Shown: positions 34,639 to 44,346, counted from the first letter of the stretch. The stretch: DNA of 64,000 nucleotides from an uncultured Methanoregula sp. (GCF_963677065.1 NZ_OY781872.1:553419-617418); one strand, 5' to 3'. Notes: generated by a model not told the origin, from the letters alone. Made by a program: numbers and translations.

Positions 34639-35652
34639 TCATCCCTGCTTGCTCTGGACGCTCACGAACTGGATTGTCGGCATCCTGACGACATGTTCTC
34701 CCTGGCGAATTGCCGGGCGGATACGAATGAGCCGCTTTACCGGGCCGGGAATGGATCCCTTGACCAGCACGTACGGGTTCTTGAGGATACCATAGTTGAT
34801 GAAACCACCTGCGGGGGTGACCTCGCTGGCGTTCTCGCTGAACTTTAAGATCCTCTTGTTGAACTCGGTACGCTGCTGGAATCCCAGCTGACCGATCTGG
34901 GGAACCTGCCAGCGTATGTGGTGGGGGTTCCATGGTCCAAGGGTACCGATGTGGCGTTCCTTGCCACCGACAGAGTGCTTGCGCTTGCGGAGAGCAATAC
35001 CCCAGCGCTTGACAGCACCCTGCGTTCCTTTACCGGTGGTGATTGCGGTGATATCTGCATAGGCACCGGTCTGGACTACATTGTTCAGGGTAACTTCCTT
35101 TCCAAGAAGTCCCAGAGCAAATTCCAGCTGTTTCTTGACATCTGCTCCGCCAACCTTGATCTCCATGAGGTCGGGGACCTTCTTGGGGACACCGGAGAGG
35201 GCTGCCGGCTGTGTGTAGGTTACAGCATGGAGTTCTGCAACAATTCCTGCTGCAACTGCATCGGACAGTTTCTTCCTGGCGGCTTCACCATCGTAGTCCT
35301 TGGGCATCGTGATACGGCGGCCAAGGATAGTGTCCAGTTGGTCTGCCCAGACTTCGGTGAGGGCATGTTTGCCGTATGTATCTTTTGAGTAGGCGCGGAT
35401 TGCAGCCACTTTCATCGAGGGAACTTCAATAACGGTGACGGGCACCATGATTTCCTTACCCTCGGTGGGGCTGTTCTTGTGATCATCTACCATGATAACA
35501 TGCGTCATACCCACTTTATATCCGGCAAACCCCTGCAGGATCGGTGCTCCCTCGTAAAGAGGCCACGACTGGTACTTCGGGATTGGGCTCTTTGCACGCT
35601 TTCTCGGGCTGAATGCAAGAGAGCCTCGGCGTGGTCTGTTAATTTTTGGCAT
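34639..35652 (-). CDS. rpl3: Ribosomal protein uL3
   Basis: This 337-residue protein, the first gene of the operon, has the basic N-terminus ([15 protein letters not shown]) and the conserved W-finger region [11 protein letters not shown] near 223-233. Translation starts at 35652, about 560 nt after the predicted transcription start. That leader is unusually long and structured. Confidence 0.97.
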   Translation of the reverse strand: MPKINRPRRGSLAFSPRKRAKSPIPKYQSWPLYEGAPILQGFAGYKVGMTHVIMVDDHKNSPTEGKEIMVPVTVIEVPSMKVAAIRAYSKDTYGKHALTEVWADQLDTILGRRITMPKDYDGEAARKKLSDAVAAGIVAELHAVTYTQPAALSGVPKKVPDLMEIKVGGADVKKQLEFALGLLGKEVTLNNVVQTGAYADITAITTGKGTQGAVKRWGIALRKRKHSVGGKERHIGTLGPWNPHHIRWQVPQIGQLGFQQRTEFNKRILKFSENASEVTPAGGFINYGILKNPYVLVKGSIPGPVKRLIRIRPAIRQGEHVVRMPTIQFVSVQSKQG

Positions 35653-36210
35653 GTGTTAATCAATCCTTTACTGCGTGTAGGTTATTCTCACTGCGACACG
35701 AATTTTGATTAATCCGAGATTGTGTGATAACTTCGCTTGTTCCAGATGCCAACACGCAACACGAAGATTCCACTCATTACAGGAATCTGACCATGGCAAT
35801 CCTTACGGGACTGCCGGCCAGAAGACCCGGAATGGTTTCGTCCGGTTGCGGAGATGCAGATGAGATTGTACTCATTGCCTGTGCCGGTGTGCACCGGCAT
35901 TCCTGTCTCGCGAAAGAAGATCCTGACAATGACGCATCCGCCTGTATGATCACAGGGGGAACAGGCTCGTTGCACGAACGTCGACCCATGCGCCCTAATC
36001 AGACCCACTCTGTCAGCCTGTTGTGACGATTCACAACTCCTTCTCGGGATACCCCTCCATCAGGAGGGATCCACCAATCAAGGGATACCCACGGCACAAC
36101 CGTCATCCTTGTGTCTGGAGGTACGGTTCCGCCGTAAGCGGAAACATTTACCCTGCCAATCTTTCGATCAGAAAGGGGGTTTCGCTAAGGATAACCTCAT
36201 ATCGGCTTCC
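35653..36210 (-). promoter_or_regulatory. Long hairpin-rich leader of the ribosomal operon
   Basis: The space between the operon promoter and uL3 has no convincing gene. It holds at least six perfect hairpins: 35882-35899 (tgccgg/ccggca), 36021-36036 (ttgtga/tcacaa), 36053-36068 (ccctcc/ggaggg), 36091-36103 (acgg/ccgt), 36127-36143 (ttccgc/gcggaa) and 36161-36175 (ctttc/gaaag), most with loops of four to five bases. It may regulate the operon, or contain an independent stable RNA. The hallmark motifs of SRP RNA (the GGAAG/GCA domain IV loop) and of RNase P RNA were looked for and not found. Confidence 0.4.
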
Positions 36211-36230
36211 TTAATTATTGCATAAAAGGA

Positions 36231-36240
36231 GATATAAACA
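36231..36240 (-). promoter_or_regulatory. TATA box of the S10/spc ribosomal operon
   Basis: On the minus strand the sequence reads tgtttatatc, with transcription expected to begin about 25 bp further on, near 36207-36212. Confidence 0.5.
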
Positions 36241-36299
36241 TATGCCAGGTACGGGTACTCCAAATTGAATGTATGGACATCTTGTTCACGACAAGTATA

Positions 36300-36704
36300 T
36301 CAGCCGAAATAGATCTCGCCCTGATCGGTAATGTATACAATGACATCCTCGCACATGCACCGGGCCTTGCAGCACTGAGGGCGGGACTCCCGCAACCGAT
36401 TAATAAGTGAGATCGTGTCATATTTCACTTTGATGTTGATCTTCTCAGCCTCGCTGAATACGATAGCAGGGACTTCGAAAAGATCTGTACCTGAGGGTAC
36501 CGTGCACAGGTGGGTTGCATCAAGAGTGTAAAGGAACTCCAGAGTCTCTTTGGCCCTTCGGATGTTTTCCATTGCACTCTTTTCAATGGTACAGACATTG
36601 GCTTTTGAAGTGGAGATGATGTCTGCGATTTGCTGTTGGGTGAGGCCCTGTTTTCGATACCTGAGAACCTCCATCTGGCGTTCGGTGAGCAACCCATCCT
36701 TCAT
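36300..36704 (-). CDS. tfx: Tfx family transcription regulator
   Basis: This 134-residue protein has an N-terminal helix-turn-helix of the sigma-70-region-4/LuxR type (L-L-T-E-R-Q-M-E-V-L-R-Y-R-K-Q-G-L-T-Q-Q-Q-I-A-D near residues 4-27). A C-terminal Tfx-specific domain ends in a Cys cluster, C-C-K-A-R-C-M-C near 110-117. Tfx from Methanothermobacter binds the promoter of the molybdenum formylmethanofuran dehydrogenase operon; the target here is unknown. The ATG at 36704 was chosen since M-K-D-G-L-L-T-E-R-Q is the family start and a TATA-like gtttaagtt lies about 30 bp upstream. It is divergent from mtd. Confidence 0.88.
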   Translation of the reverse strand: MKDGLLTERQMEVLRYRKQGLTQQQIADIISTSKANVCTIEKSAMENIRRAKETLEFLYTLDATHLCTVPSGTDLFEVPAIVFSEAEKINIKVKYDTISLINRLRESRPQCCKARCMCEDVIVYITDQGEIYFG

Positions 36705-36970
36705 ACTATCAATTTTTCCATCTGAACTTAAACACTTTTCGTTAACTTTCGGAAATTCCCGAAGCTCCGCCGATGGGAAAACATATCCAGGAACAGGACT
36801 GCCCACAGATCTTTCAGGAAAAATACACTTTTGAATATTTCTGGAGCCGCGCTGATCCATAATCGAAATGCTACGATCATTAACCGTCACTCATCACAGA
36901 TTTCGGGTACATTCCACAATCCAGAAGAACCAGGTTTTCCTGATTTTCCGACGAAAGAAGAATTTCAAAA

Positions 36971-36980
36971 TGTTTATATG
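36971..36980 (+). promoter_or_regulatory. TATA box of mtd
   Basis: tgtttatatg lies about 50 bp before mtd and would give a leader of about 25-30 nt containing gaggtgaa (37018-37025), the ribosome-binding site. The rest of 36705-37028 holds only the divergent tfx promoter. Confidence 0.55.
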
Positions 36981-37028
36981 AATACCGGCTCATAATACCA
37001 TGTCATAAAAAATATCGAGGTGAATTAG

Positions 37029-37868
37029 ATGGTTGTTAAAGTAGGCGTTGCAAAACTCGGCAACATTGCAAGTGGTGTAATGGCAGAGCTCCTCCTCGAC
37101 GAGAGAGCAGACCGTGAAGACATGCAGACATTCATGGCGACCAGCGGTACGAAACTCGAGCCGGCAGATGTCGACCGCGTAGTCTCCAACCTGAAGGCAT
37201 ACAAGCCCGACTTCTGTATCGTTGTCTCCCCCAACGGAGTCCTCCCCGGCCCGACCAATGCCCGCGAAGAGCTCGCAAAGGCAGGTATCCCGGTCATTAT
37301 CATCACCGATGATGTGACCACCAAGAAGGAATGGGAAGGCGTCAAGGCAAGCAAGTTCGGCTACATCATCATGAAGGCCGACTCCATGATCGGCGCCCGC
37401 CGCGAGTTCCTCGACCCCGTCGAGATGGCTGACTTCAACGGCAACCTTGTCAAAGTCCTGGCAGTCACCGGTGCCTTCCGCAAGCTCCAGATCGCCGTAG
37501 ACAAGGTAATCGACCAGGTCAAGGCCGGAAAGTCTGGCGATGCACTCGAGCTCCCCAAGATCGTCATGACCACGGACAAGGCAGTTGACGGTGAGTTCAC
37601 CAACAACTATGCACTCGCCAAGGCACGCGCTGCCCACGAGATCGCAATGGCAGTTGCAGGCCAGAACGTCAAGGGCTGCTTCATGACCAAGGAATGGGAG
37701 AAATACATCCCGATCGTTTCAAGCGCCCACGAGATGATGAGGTGCGCAGCAGCACTCTGCGATGAAGCCCGCGAGCTCGAGAAGGCAGGAGACAGCATCC
37801 TGCGCCAGGCTCACAAGAAGGACGGCACACTCGTCAGCAAGCACAAGCTCGTTGCAAAATTCGAGTAA
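37029..37868 (+). CDS. mtd: F420-dependent methylenetetrahydromethanopterin dehydrogenase
   Basis: This 279-residue enzyme begins [13 protein letters not shown], the canonical Mtd start, and continues with [11 protein letters not shown] near 66-76. It reversibly reduces methenyl-H4MPT to methylene-H4MPT with reduced F420, step four of CO2 reduction to methane, in the cytoplasm. Length is typical. Codon use is highly biased, consistent with strong expression. It is monocistronic and ends five bases from the convergent galT gene in a T-rich stretch. Confidence 0.97.
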   Translation: MVVKVGVAKLGNIASGVMAELLLDERADREDMQTFMATSGTKLEPADVDRVVSNLKAYKPDFCIVVSPNGVLPGPTNAREELAKAGIPVIIITDDVTTKKEWEGVKASKFGYIIMKADSMIGARREFLDPVEMADFNGNLVKVLAVTGAFRKLQIAVDKVIDQVKAGKSGDALELPKIVMTTDKAVDGEFTNNYALAKARAAHEIAMAVAGQNVKGCFMTKEWEKYIPIVSSAHEMMRCAAALCDEARELEKAGDSILRQAHKKDGTLVSKHKLVAKFE

Positions 37869-37893
37869 ATTTTTTATTTTTTCTCTTTTTTGT
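37869..37893 (+). terminator. T-rich terminator of mtd
   Basis: attttttattttttctcttttttg lies directly after the mtd stop codon and overlaps the end of the convergent galT gene. Confidence 0.5.
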
Positions 37894-38803
37894 AGAACTT
37901 TCCAAGGTCTTCGGGAAGCGTCATTATTACCGGTTCCAGGTGGAGCCGTTCCATGAAGGCGGAATCGCTGGTGGAGGAAGGATTGGGATTGATCCGGGAG
38001 ATCATGGAGCAGAACGCCCGGAATCCAGGATCATTACCGCGTTTATCGAAGAAGATGGACATGTTGAATGCATGGGTTCCGAGTTCACGATAGAGCGAGA
38101 TTATCTCAAGGATACCCTGCGCCACGAGATCCACATAATTCTCCGTCTCATCCAGCGTGGCGATGGGAAGGATGCCCCGGACCTCGCGCTCGCCAACCGG
38201 GACCGCATGGGCAGACCAGACCATCTCGTCCCCGAAAAGATACCGGTCCGATGATCGTTCCTGTTCCAGTACCGCATCCCAATAGTTCCGGCCCTGTTTT
38301 TTCCGGTACTGCTCACCTGCAGCACGATAGATATCGAAAATATGAGACGGGCTGGAATCTGAAAGGCCCTGCATATGGGGATGTACGAGGCTTGCTCCGG
38401 CGGAGGGCAGGAAGTTCCAGTTGATGCTGGGATACCCGTCAACCTGTAATAGAGCCTCGATCTGCGAGAGAAGGGCATCCTCCACCTGCTGCCGGCTGAA
38501 GGAGACAACTGCGTGTTCGCGGGTAATGACGGTGACGACATGACCTTCTCCGAAAGGAAACAGGTTGGGAAACGTGACACTTTCTCCCTTGAGGATCCGT
38601 CTGCCATCGGGAAACGTGGGTGTGACGGTCATAACAGCATCGCGGCAGAACGGGCAGCCATCGGCATTTGGAGAGAGATATAACGATTGATCGATCTGCC
38701 GTTTTAACCGGTCAGGACTGATCCTGCACCGGAGGCCGGTGTGATGCTCTTTCCGATACTGTAATGTGCCCCTGCTGGTAACAACTTCCCTGACCGAAAA
38801 CAT
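37874..38803 (-). CDS. galT: Galactose-1-phosphate uridylyltransferase-like (HIT superfamily)
   Basis: This 309-residue protein has an N-terminal zinc knuckle C-P-F-C (about 50-53) and the GalT active-site motif H-P-H-M-Q near 139-143, preceded by N-W-N-F-L-P-S-A-G-A-S. This class uses the first histidine pair for uridylylation, with Q in the third place, as in true GalT. It exchanges UMP between UDP-glucose and galactose-1-phosphate; in archaea the real sugar may differ. It is convergent with mtd and shares its 3' end region. The assignment to GalT rather than another HIT-fold nucleotidyltransferase is good but not certain. Confidence 0.82.
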   Translation of the reverse strand: MFSVREVVTSRGTLQYRKEHHTGLRCRISPDRLKRQIDQSLYLSPNADGCPFCRDAVMTVTPTFPDGRRILKGESVTFPNLFPFGEGHVVTVITREHAVVSFSRQQVEDALLSQIEALLQVDGYPSINWNFLPSAGASLVHPHMQGLSDSSPSHIFDIYRAAGEQYRKKQGRNYWDAVLEQERSSDRYLFGDEMVWSAHAVPVGEREVRGILPIATLDETENYVDLVAQGILEIISLYRELGTHAFNMSIFFDKRGNDPGFRAFCSMISRINPNPSSTSDSAFMERLHLEPVIMTLPEDLGKFYKKEKK

Positions 38804-39748
38804 GCCTGTTCAGCATACTATTTTCGGCAGGATCAGATAGTCGTTTGCACTCGAACCGGCTAAGCCACTGATAAGAGCCACCGTTCCCGGGCTGCATGGA
38901 CAAAAAACCCGCGTTCCAGTCCAGCTGCCAGCCAATCGGTTAGACGCATTCGAAAGAATCTCCAGGCAGGAACCGACATCGCATTCTGGTGCATATTCGG
39001 CAGGTTCCCCGACAGCGTATCAAGGTAGCCCCTGCTCAAAAAACTGCTCTGTAGAAACATTTTTTTATAATCATCTCTCCCCTTGCACAATTTTGTACCC
39101 ATGCGACCCCCCTCAGCTGAACATCTGGAAAAATCTCTCCGATCACCCCGTAAAACTACACGAATTTGGCTTAGAAATGGGAGGGGCCTTGGGGGGGTCG
39201 TGCGGGTACATTGATACATTGTGGTTTGTAACCAACCCATCCCGGAGAAAATTTCCGACAGTGCTTACCGCATTACACCGTTTTGCTGGCACCGGAAATA
39301 CACCGCCCGACCCCCCCATAATAAATGTTACGCAAACTCGGGAGCGTTTTGTAGGTCGGAATGATTTCTCCAGAGCAAAAAAACAAGTCGCGATCAGGAG
39401 GTGTCAGTAAATCTGCCAACAGTGGGAGGATTATCTAACGGTTAAACAATTATCTCACAGTAAATCCATCCCGTGCGACTGCCCGTACGTTGAAATCAGG
39501 GGTTGTTCGAAAAACGATGAGCGGGGAGGGAGAGGGACGTTATCGTTAAAAAAAATCCATGGATCGATTGCCGTTGTGAATTCCTTAAGGAAAATGGCTC
39601 CCGTATTTACGGTATGAGATGCCTGCAGGAAATAACGATAGTGTTCATGTACCGGTTGCGGGAGAAAATGAAAAAGAAAAATTGGTTGATAATATCCGCA
39701 GGGGTACGTACTTTATCGGGCGTGATCCCTGCAGGTATTGTCCCGCAC
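38804..39748. other. 945-bp stretch without a convincing gene
   Basis: It holds the galT promoter region and some G/C tracts (39180-39200 and 39303-39320, ggggggg and ccccccc types) like those at 4 kb and 58 kb. The minus-strand frame at 38860-39240 has no recognisable family, poor start context and uneven composition. Nothing else is seen. Confidence 0.5.
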
Positions 39749-40735
39749 TTATACAACGTACTTGCCGAGGAGGCGGATCGAGTTGGTCATGTCGGGGCCG
39801 AGCGGGGATCCGAAGATGATCTGGGTCACACCGGCCTTGGTGAGGTCTGCGCACTTCTGCTTGACCATTTCAGGGGTTCCTGCAATGGTGAATGCATCGA
39901 TCTCTTTGTCTCCGACGAGTTCTCCGACCGATTTGAAGTCGAACTTGCCGAGTGCTGCCTTGATCTTGGCAACATTGTTCAGATCGAGTCCGTGGCGGGT
40001 CAGGAGGTCCGGGGGTGAGCCGGCTGCAATGAATGCTGCAACGATCTTTGCTGCATTGCGTGCCTTCTTCTCGCTCTGGTCGATCGACATTGCGGTGTAT
40101 GCACCGACATCAAAGTTCTTCTTGCCTACCTTGTCGCAGGCTGCCTTGATGATCGGGATTGCAATGGCGAAGTCCTTGGGGTTGGATGCGTTGATGAGTG
40201 CACCGTCACCGATTCTTCCGGCGAGGTCGAGCACCTTGGGACCCTGTGCACCGATGTACATCGGGATACCCTTCTTTCCGGGGAGGGTGACACCGGTCAG
40301 CTTTGCACCGTCGTAGTCGAAGAACTGGAGGCCAGACTTCTTGACTTCCTCACCGGCACAGAGCTTGCGGATCTGAACAACTGCTTCCTCGAGGCGGCCG
40401 ACCGGCTTCTCCGGGTTGATTGCCAGCTTCGGGAGGGTTGAGAGGTCGCCGGGGCCGATACCGAGAACGGCACGTCCGTCAGAGATCTCATTCAGCGTGC
40501 AGGCAAAGGATGCCATTGCAGCGGGGGTGTCGGTAAATGCGTTCATGATACCCGGACCCATCTTGAGGGTCGTGGTCGCCTGCGCAATGGCGGCGAGGGT
40601 GGGGTAGCAGTGGCGGTTGTTGTAGTGGTTGGTGATCCATGCAAAATCAATGTCTTTGGATTCAGCAAGTTTACAGAAGTTAACAACTTGCTTTACGTTG
40701 ACATTTCCTGGTACAAATTCAATTCCATATGTCAA
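39749..40735 (-). CDS. mer: F420-dependent methylenetetrahydromethanopterin reductase
   Basis: This 328-residue protein of the bacterial-luciferase-like TIM-barrel family begins T-Y-G-I-E-F-V-P-G, with W-I-T-N-H-Y-N-N-R and G-I-G-P-G-D as Mer signatures. It reduces methylene-H4MPT to methyl-H4MPT with reduced F420, the step before Mtr. Translation begins at a TTG (40733-40735), because homology to Mer starts exactly there, no in-frame ATG fits, and a strong GAGGTGA (40743-40749) lies seven bases upstream. It stands alone behind its own promoter. Codon bias is high. Confidence 0.96.
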   Translation of the reverse strand: MTYGIEFVPGNVNVKQVVNFCKLAESKDIDFAWITNHYNNRHCYPTLAAIAQATTTLKMGPGIMNAFTDTPAAMASFACTLNEISDGRAVLGIGPGDLSTLPKLAINPEKPVGRLEEAVVQIRKLCAGEEVKKSGLQFFDYDGAKLTGVTLPGKKGIPMYIGAQGPKVLDLAGRIGDGALINASNPKDFAIAIPIIKAACDKVGKKNFDVGAYTAMSIDQSEKKARNAAKIVAAFIAAGSPPDLLTRHGLDLNNVAKIKAALGKFDFKSVGELVGDKEIDAFTIAGTPEMVKQKCADLTKAGVTQIIFGSPLGPDMTNSIRLLGKYVV

Positions 40736-40770
40736 GGCTTGTTCACCTCATTGAGTATTACCGTACACGC

Positions 40771-40783
40771 GTTTAAATAAATT
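40771..40783 (-). promoter_or_regulatory. TATA box of mer
   Basis: Read on the minus strand the sequence is aatttatttaaac. Transcription would begin about 25 bp on, just before the GAGGTGA ribosome-binding site, so the leader is very short. The remaining sequence to 41083 shows only an AT-rich promoter for the next gene (aattataatcc near 41020). Confidence 0.45.
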
Positions 40784-41083
40784 ATGATTTTATGTTGGCT
40801 GCCGAAAGCAATCTCCTCCAAAAAGGCCCAATTCGGGGTTTTTCTGGCATAAAATCGGAGATATTGGGGGTAAGCGGAGGGGAACGCAGGAGGATCGGAC
40901 ACAATAAAGCATCGTTTGGGGTTTCCGGGAATTGGACACCGGTACACGAATTGTTATGAGGGACACCTTTTTTTTTTACGGAGTCGATGATCCTATAAGA
41001 TATTGAACTTCGACAAAAGAATTATAATCCGGAATCTTTGGATTTTATGACCATGAACTCAACCGATTTTAAAGGCTGACCAT

Positions 41084-43393
41084 ATGCGGATAGTGGCGAT
41101 TGGACTGGGAGGGGCGGGATCCAGGATTGTCGACCGGCTCTATGCAATGGACAGGCACAGCAGCAAAATTGCATGTGTTCAGGGACTTGCAATCGATGTG
41201 GACGAGGAGAGTCTCAAAAATCTCGGGAATCTTCCCGATTCTGCCAAACTGTACTTTCCTCCGCTTGACCCCCAGCTGGGGAATGCCAGGGGCTCTGAAG
41301 CCCCCACGGCAACCATCGATATAAGCGAGATCATTTCCAGGATCCAGAACTATGAATCCGGAGAAACTGATGCTATCATCCTGTGCCTCGGCCTGGGCGG
41401 ATCCCTTACCGACACAGCCCCGCACATCATAGCCGGGCTCAGGTCTGCTACTACGGAGGCTATCTTCGGACTTGTCACACTTCCCTGCCTTGCCGAGGGA
41501 GAGAAGCGTTCTGCACGAGCTGCAGATGGTATCGACATGCTTGCGCCAATCCTTGACGGTATGATCCTCTTCGACAATGAGACGTGGTATAAAAAGACCG
41601 CTGCATTGAAAGAGAAGATCCTGAACCGCGAAAAAGGATGGGTAGAGAAATTGGGTTTCGGAAAACAGGAACCGGAAATTTCGCCGCAGATGATTACCTA
41701 TCGGCTCCTGAACGATTCGATCGTCCGCAGGATCAGCCTCATTCTCAGGGCCGGAGAGTTCAGGGCAGACGGTGGTATTGATCTCGCGGAGGTTGTACTG
41801 GATTCCGGCGAAGTCCTCAATACCATGAAGGGCATGGGATTCATCACGATCGGCTATGCCGTAGAACACACGGATCAGAATCCTCTCGGTTTTCTCAGCC
41901 AGTGGAAGCCAAAGGGAATCTTCGATGAAGAGAGCAAAAAGAAAGCCTCCCGGATCGTTGATCTGGCCAAGCAGGCAATCTATCAGGAGATCTCAACTCC
42001 GTGCGATATGACCAGTGCACATAAGGCCCTCATCCTCGTGGCCGGGCCAACCCATGAACTCTCCATGAAAGGATTCATGACCGTGAGAAAATGGATCGAC
42101 CGGAGTATCGCAGGTCTTGAGACCCGATCCGGGGATTATCCGGTTGTCAATACAAAAAACGTCGCCATCATCATCATGCTCTCCGGCCTTGAGAACATCC
42201 CCCGGGTGGGGGAGTTACGGGAAATACGGGATCATTACCGGCATCCTGCCCTCCGGGCCACTGCCGGGGCGGGTGCGGGAGAAGGCTCTCCAACTCATTC
42301 CATCAGGGCGCCGGGGGAGATTTCTGATGAGATGATTGTTCTTCCCCAGAGGATGCAGAAGAGTAAACGCGAGGAACCGGTTACCGTGGAGAGGGAGACT
42401 TCACAGTCTGCTGATGAGCTGAGGGAGCGAGCATTCAGGGGACCAGTTCCAGGAAAAGATGAACTCGGTGAAGAAGGACCTGCCAAGAGGATGACTGCGC
42501 GAACCCAGGATATTACCCGGCAAACCGTAATACCGGCAAATGCGGTTCCCCCGCAAAAGCACCAGCGTCCAGCTATTCAGCAGGAACAGATCCCTTCCCA
42601 CCCGGGAGTAACGGCAGCTCCACCAAAACCGGTAAAAAGTACGGTCCCACAACTTCAGACAGAAAAACCGGGGGTCCCGAAACCGGTGGAGGCCCGACCA
42701 TCTCAGCTGCATCACCCGACAAGAGTTCCCGACCACCAGGTAAAAGAGACCCCACGACAGAAAATCGAGCGGGAACTGGAACGGCAGCGAATCATAACAG
42801 CCCCTGAACGCATAAAAAAGGACGAACGGGAACCATATATCCCAAAACAGACACCCCCGACCGTGATAATCCCCAAGACCCCATCGCCGTCTTCTGTCCA
42901 CTATGGAAAAGAGGCACAGCCCCCGGCGGGAAAGGTTGCACCGGTTGGAACAGATAAAGTCCCGGAGCAAAGAACGGTTATTATCGCGAGAAAAAAGACG
43001 GTCTCCACTATTCCCCCGATTCCTCCGGCTCCTGAAACAACGCCATTACCAAAACAGGAGAAGTATGTTCCTACCGATGAACCGGTATCCGGTGAGCCGT
43101 TAACGGAAGAACCCGTGCAGGCAGAAGATCCCGAGGGGGAGGCAATTGATCTCAAAGAGCCGGCCTTTAAAGTGAAAGACCGGATCTTCGAAGGAAAGAC
43201 GGTTCAGAAAGGATCCGTTCCCCTGCCACGGGACTCTGCATTTCTCAAAGCCAATCTGCATCTTGGGAAAAAAACCCAACCAGACACGGGCGCGGGACCA
43301 GATACTGACAAGGCAGATCAGGAGGACGACCGAGACTTAAAGAAAAACAGGGACAAGTCAATAAAAAAGAAGGACGAGATCTCCTGGATATGA
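41084..43393 (+). CDS. Divergent FtsZ/tubulin-family GTPase with long disordered tail
   Basis: This 769-residue protein has an FtsZ-fold domain in residues 1 to about 385. It shows the T1 loop I-G-L-G-G-A-G (near 6-12), A-I-D-V-D-E-E-S-L (T3), an altered tubulin signature C-L-G-L-G-G-S-L-T-D-T-A-P, T-L-P-C-L-A-E-G-E-K-R, and a T7-like G-G-I-D-L-A-E-V. The canonical G-G-G-T-G-T/S-G and N-x-D-x-x-D are not preserved. Residues about 385-769 are a Pro/Lys/Glu-rich, low-complexity tail with no membrane segment. It is a non-canonical member, related to neither standard FtsZ1/2 nor obviously CetZ, possibly scaffolding or membrane-remodelling. It has its own promoter and is convergent with nrpR. Confidence 0.8.
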   Translation: MRIVAIGLGGAGSRIVDRLYAMDRHSSKIACVQGLAIDVDEESLKNLGNLPDSAKLYFPPLDPQLGNARGSEAPTATIDISEIISRIQNYESGETDAIILCLGLGGSLTDTAPHIIAGLRSATTEAIFGLVTLPCLAEGEKRSARAADGIDMLAPILDGMILFDNETWYKKTAALKEKILNREKGWVEKLGFGKQEPEISPQMITYRLLNDSIVRRISLILRAGEFRADGGIDLAEVVLDSGEVLNTMKGMGFITIGYAVEHTDQNPLGFLSQWKPKGIFDEESKKKASRIVDLAKQAIYQEISTPCDMTSAHKALILVAGPTHELSMKGFMTVRKWIDRSIAGLETRSGDYPVVNTKNVAIIIMLSGLENIPRVGELREIRDHYRHPALRATAGAGAGEGSPTHSIRAPGEISDEMIVLPQRMQKSKREEPVTVERETSQSADELRERAFRGPVPGKDELGEEGPAKRMTARTQDITRQTVIPANAVPPQKHQRPAIQQEQIPSHPGVTAAPPKPVKSTVPQLQTEKPGVPKPVEARPSQLHHPTRVPDHQVKETPRQKIERELERQRIITAPERIKKDEREPYIPKQTPPTVIIPKTPSPSSVHYGKEAQPPAGKVAPVGTDKVPEQRTVIIARKKTVSTIPPIPPAPETTPLPKQEKYVPTDEPVSGEPLTEEPVQAEDPEGEAIDLKEPAFKVKDRIFEGKTVQKGSVPLPRDSAFLKANLHLGKKTQPDTGAGPDTDKADQEDDRDLKKNRDKSIKKKDEISWI

Positions 43394-44344
43394 TCAATTT
43401 GTCTCAATAACTTTCGAAAACGGAATATTTCCAGCCCCAATTTCAGTTTTTATCTCTATACCTTTTTCAATAGTATTGCCAACATAATTCAGTCCGCTGA
43501 AAGAGACAATGGACAGACGATAGGGGTTCCGGGGAAGGTTCAACACTTCAGTTCCCATGGTGACCGGGAACACGAACCCGCAGGCATTCATGAGCCGTAT
43601 GGTTTCCTCGACCTGCACTCGTGCCGAACAGGGCACTTCCCTTACATTTGCAAGTGCGATTCCGGTCTTTGACTGCGTGAACCGGGAAATCGAGGTAAGC
43701 CCGGATGAGATGAACAGTTCGAGGGGATCGATAGTTGTGCCACGGTATCCAATCAGATCCCTGAAGCCTTTGGGGGTACCGTCTTCGATCTCCAGCCTGC
43801 CGCCAAATGCCATCTTCACAGGAATGCCCTTACGCTGGAACACACCGTCCATGGAGATGCTGCAGATGGTGATGAAGCCGACATACCCGGGGGGAATGCG
43901 GGGATCCCGTTCGATTATCCGGTAGGATCTGAAAAAACCGCATCCTGCCCGGCCCACCTCATCAAAAGCTGCTTTTGCAGGCTCAAACTGTTCTTTCGGT
44001 ACCATGGACAGATTATAGGCTACATCACCGGTACTGGTTAGCGGATCAAAAGTGTTCCGGTAAGCAAGGCGTTCCAGTTTCGAGATGACAAAGCCAATCC
44101 TGTCATCTACAAGTGCGTTATCCATCTCAGCTATCCCGGACGGCGTCAGAACTCTCCCCTGGTTCCCGACTTTTGCCGTAAATCCCATGGTATCCAGGTA
44201 GCTGAGGTAGTACTGCACTGCCCTGTCGCTCAGGATGAAACCCCGTTCAGCCATCAGTTCCGACAAGCGTTTGGCTCCCATCGGATCCTGATGTTCCTTG
44301 AGAATCCGCAGAATTTCAATATATTTACGTTCAGTTCGGATCAT
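43394..44344 (-). CDS. nrpR: NrpR-type nitrogen-regulatory repressor
   Basis: This 316-residue protein has an N-terminal winged helix (about 5-66, ...G-A-K-R-L-S-E-L-M-A-E-R-G...) and a single NrpR (DUF128) domain in the remainder, with the motif P-P-G-Y-V-G-F-I-T near 154-162. NrpR represses nitrogen-fixation and glutamine-synthetase operons and is released by 2-oxoglutarate. With one sensory domain it resembles the NrpRI type, which can pair with a second subunit. It follows the dut gene two bases downstream and is convergent with the FtsZ-like gene. Confidence 0.87.
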   Translation of the reverse strand: MIRTERKYIEILRILKEHQDPMGAKRLSELMAERGFILSDRAVQYYLSYLDTMGFTAKVGNQGRVLTPSGIAEMDNALVDDRIGFVISKLERLAYRNTFDPLTSTGDVAYNLSMVPKEQFEPAKAAFDEVGRAGCGFFRSYRIIERDPRIPPGYVGFITICSISMDGVFQRKGIPVKMAFGGRLEIEDGTPKGFRDLIGYRGTTIDPLELFISSGLTSISRFTQSKTGIALANVREVPCSARVQVEETIRLMNACGFVFPVTMGTEVLNLPRNPYRLSIVSFSGLNYVGNTIEKGIEIKTEIGAGNIPFSKVIETN

Positions 44345-44346
44345 GA

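Noticed and set aside
35709..36008. A 99-codon minus-strand frame in the ribosomal operon leader
   Set aside because: No ribosome-binding site and no recognisable composition. The stretch is better explained as structured RNA.
35653..36210. SRP RNA or RNase P RNA in the operon leader
   Set aside because: The domain IV loop of SRP RNA and the conserved GAAAGUCC and ACAGAA motifs of RNase P RNA were not found on either strand.
36990..37637. A 215-codon open frame opposite mtd
   Set aside because: It mirrors the strongly biased codons of mtd, has no family resemblance and no ribosome-binding site.
38860..39240. A 126-codon minus-strand frame
   Set aside because: Composition changes along its length, there is no family and the start context is poor.
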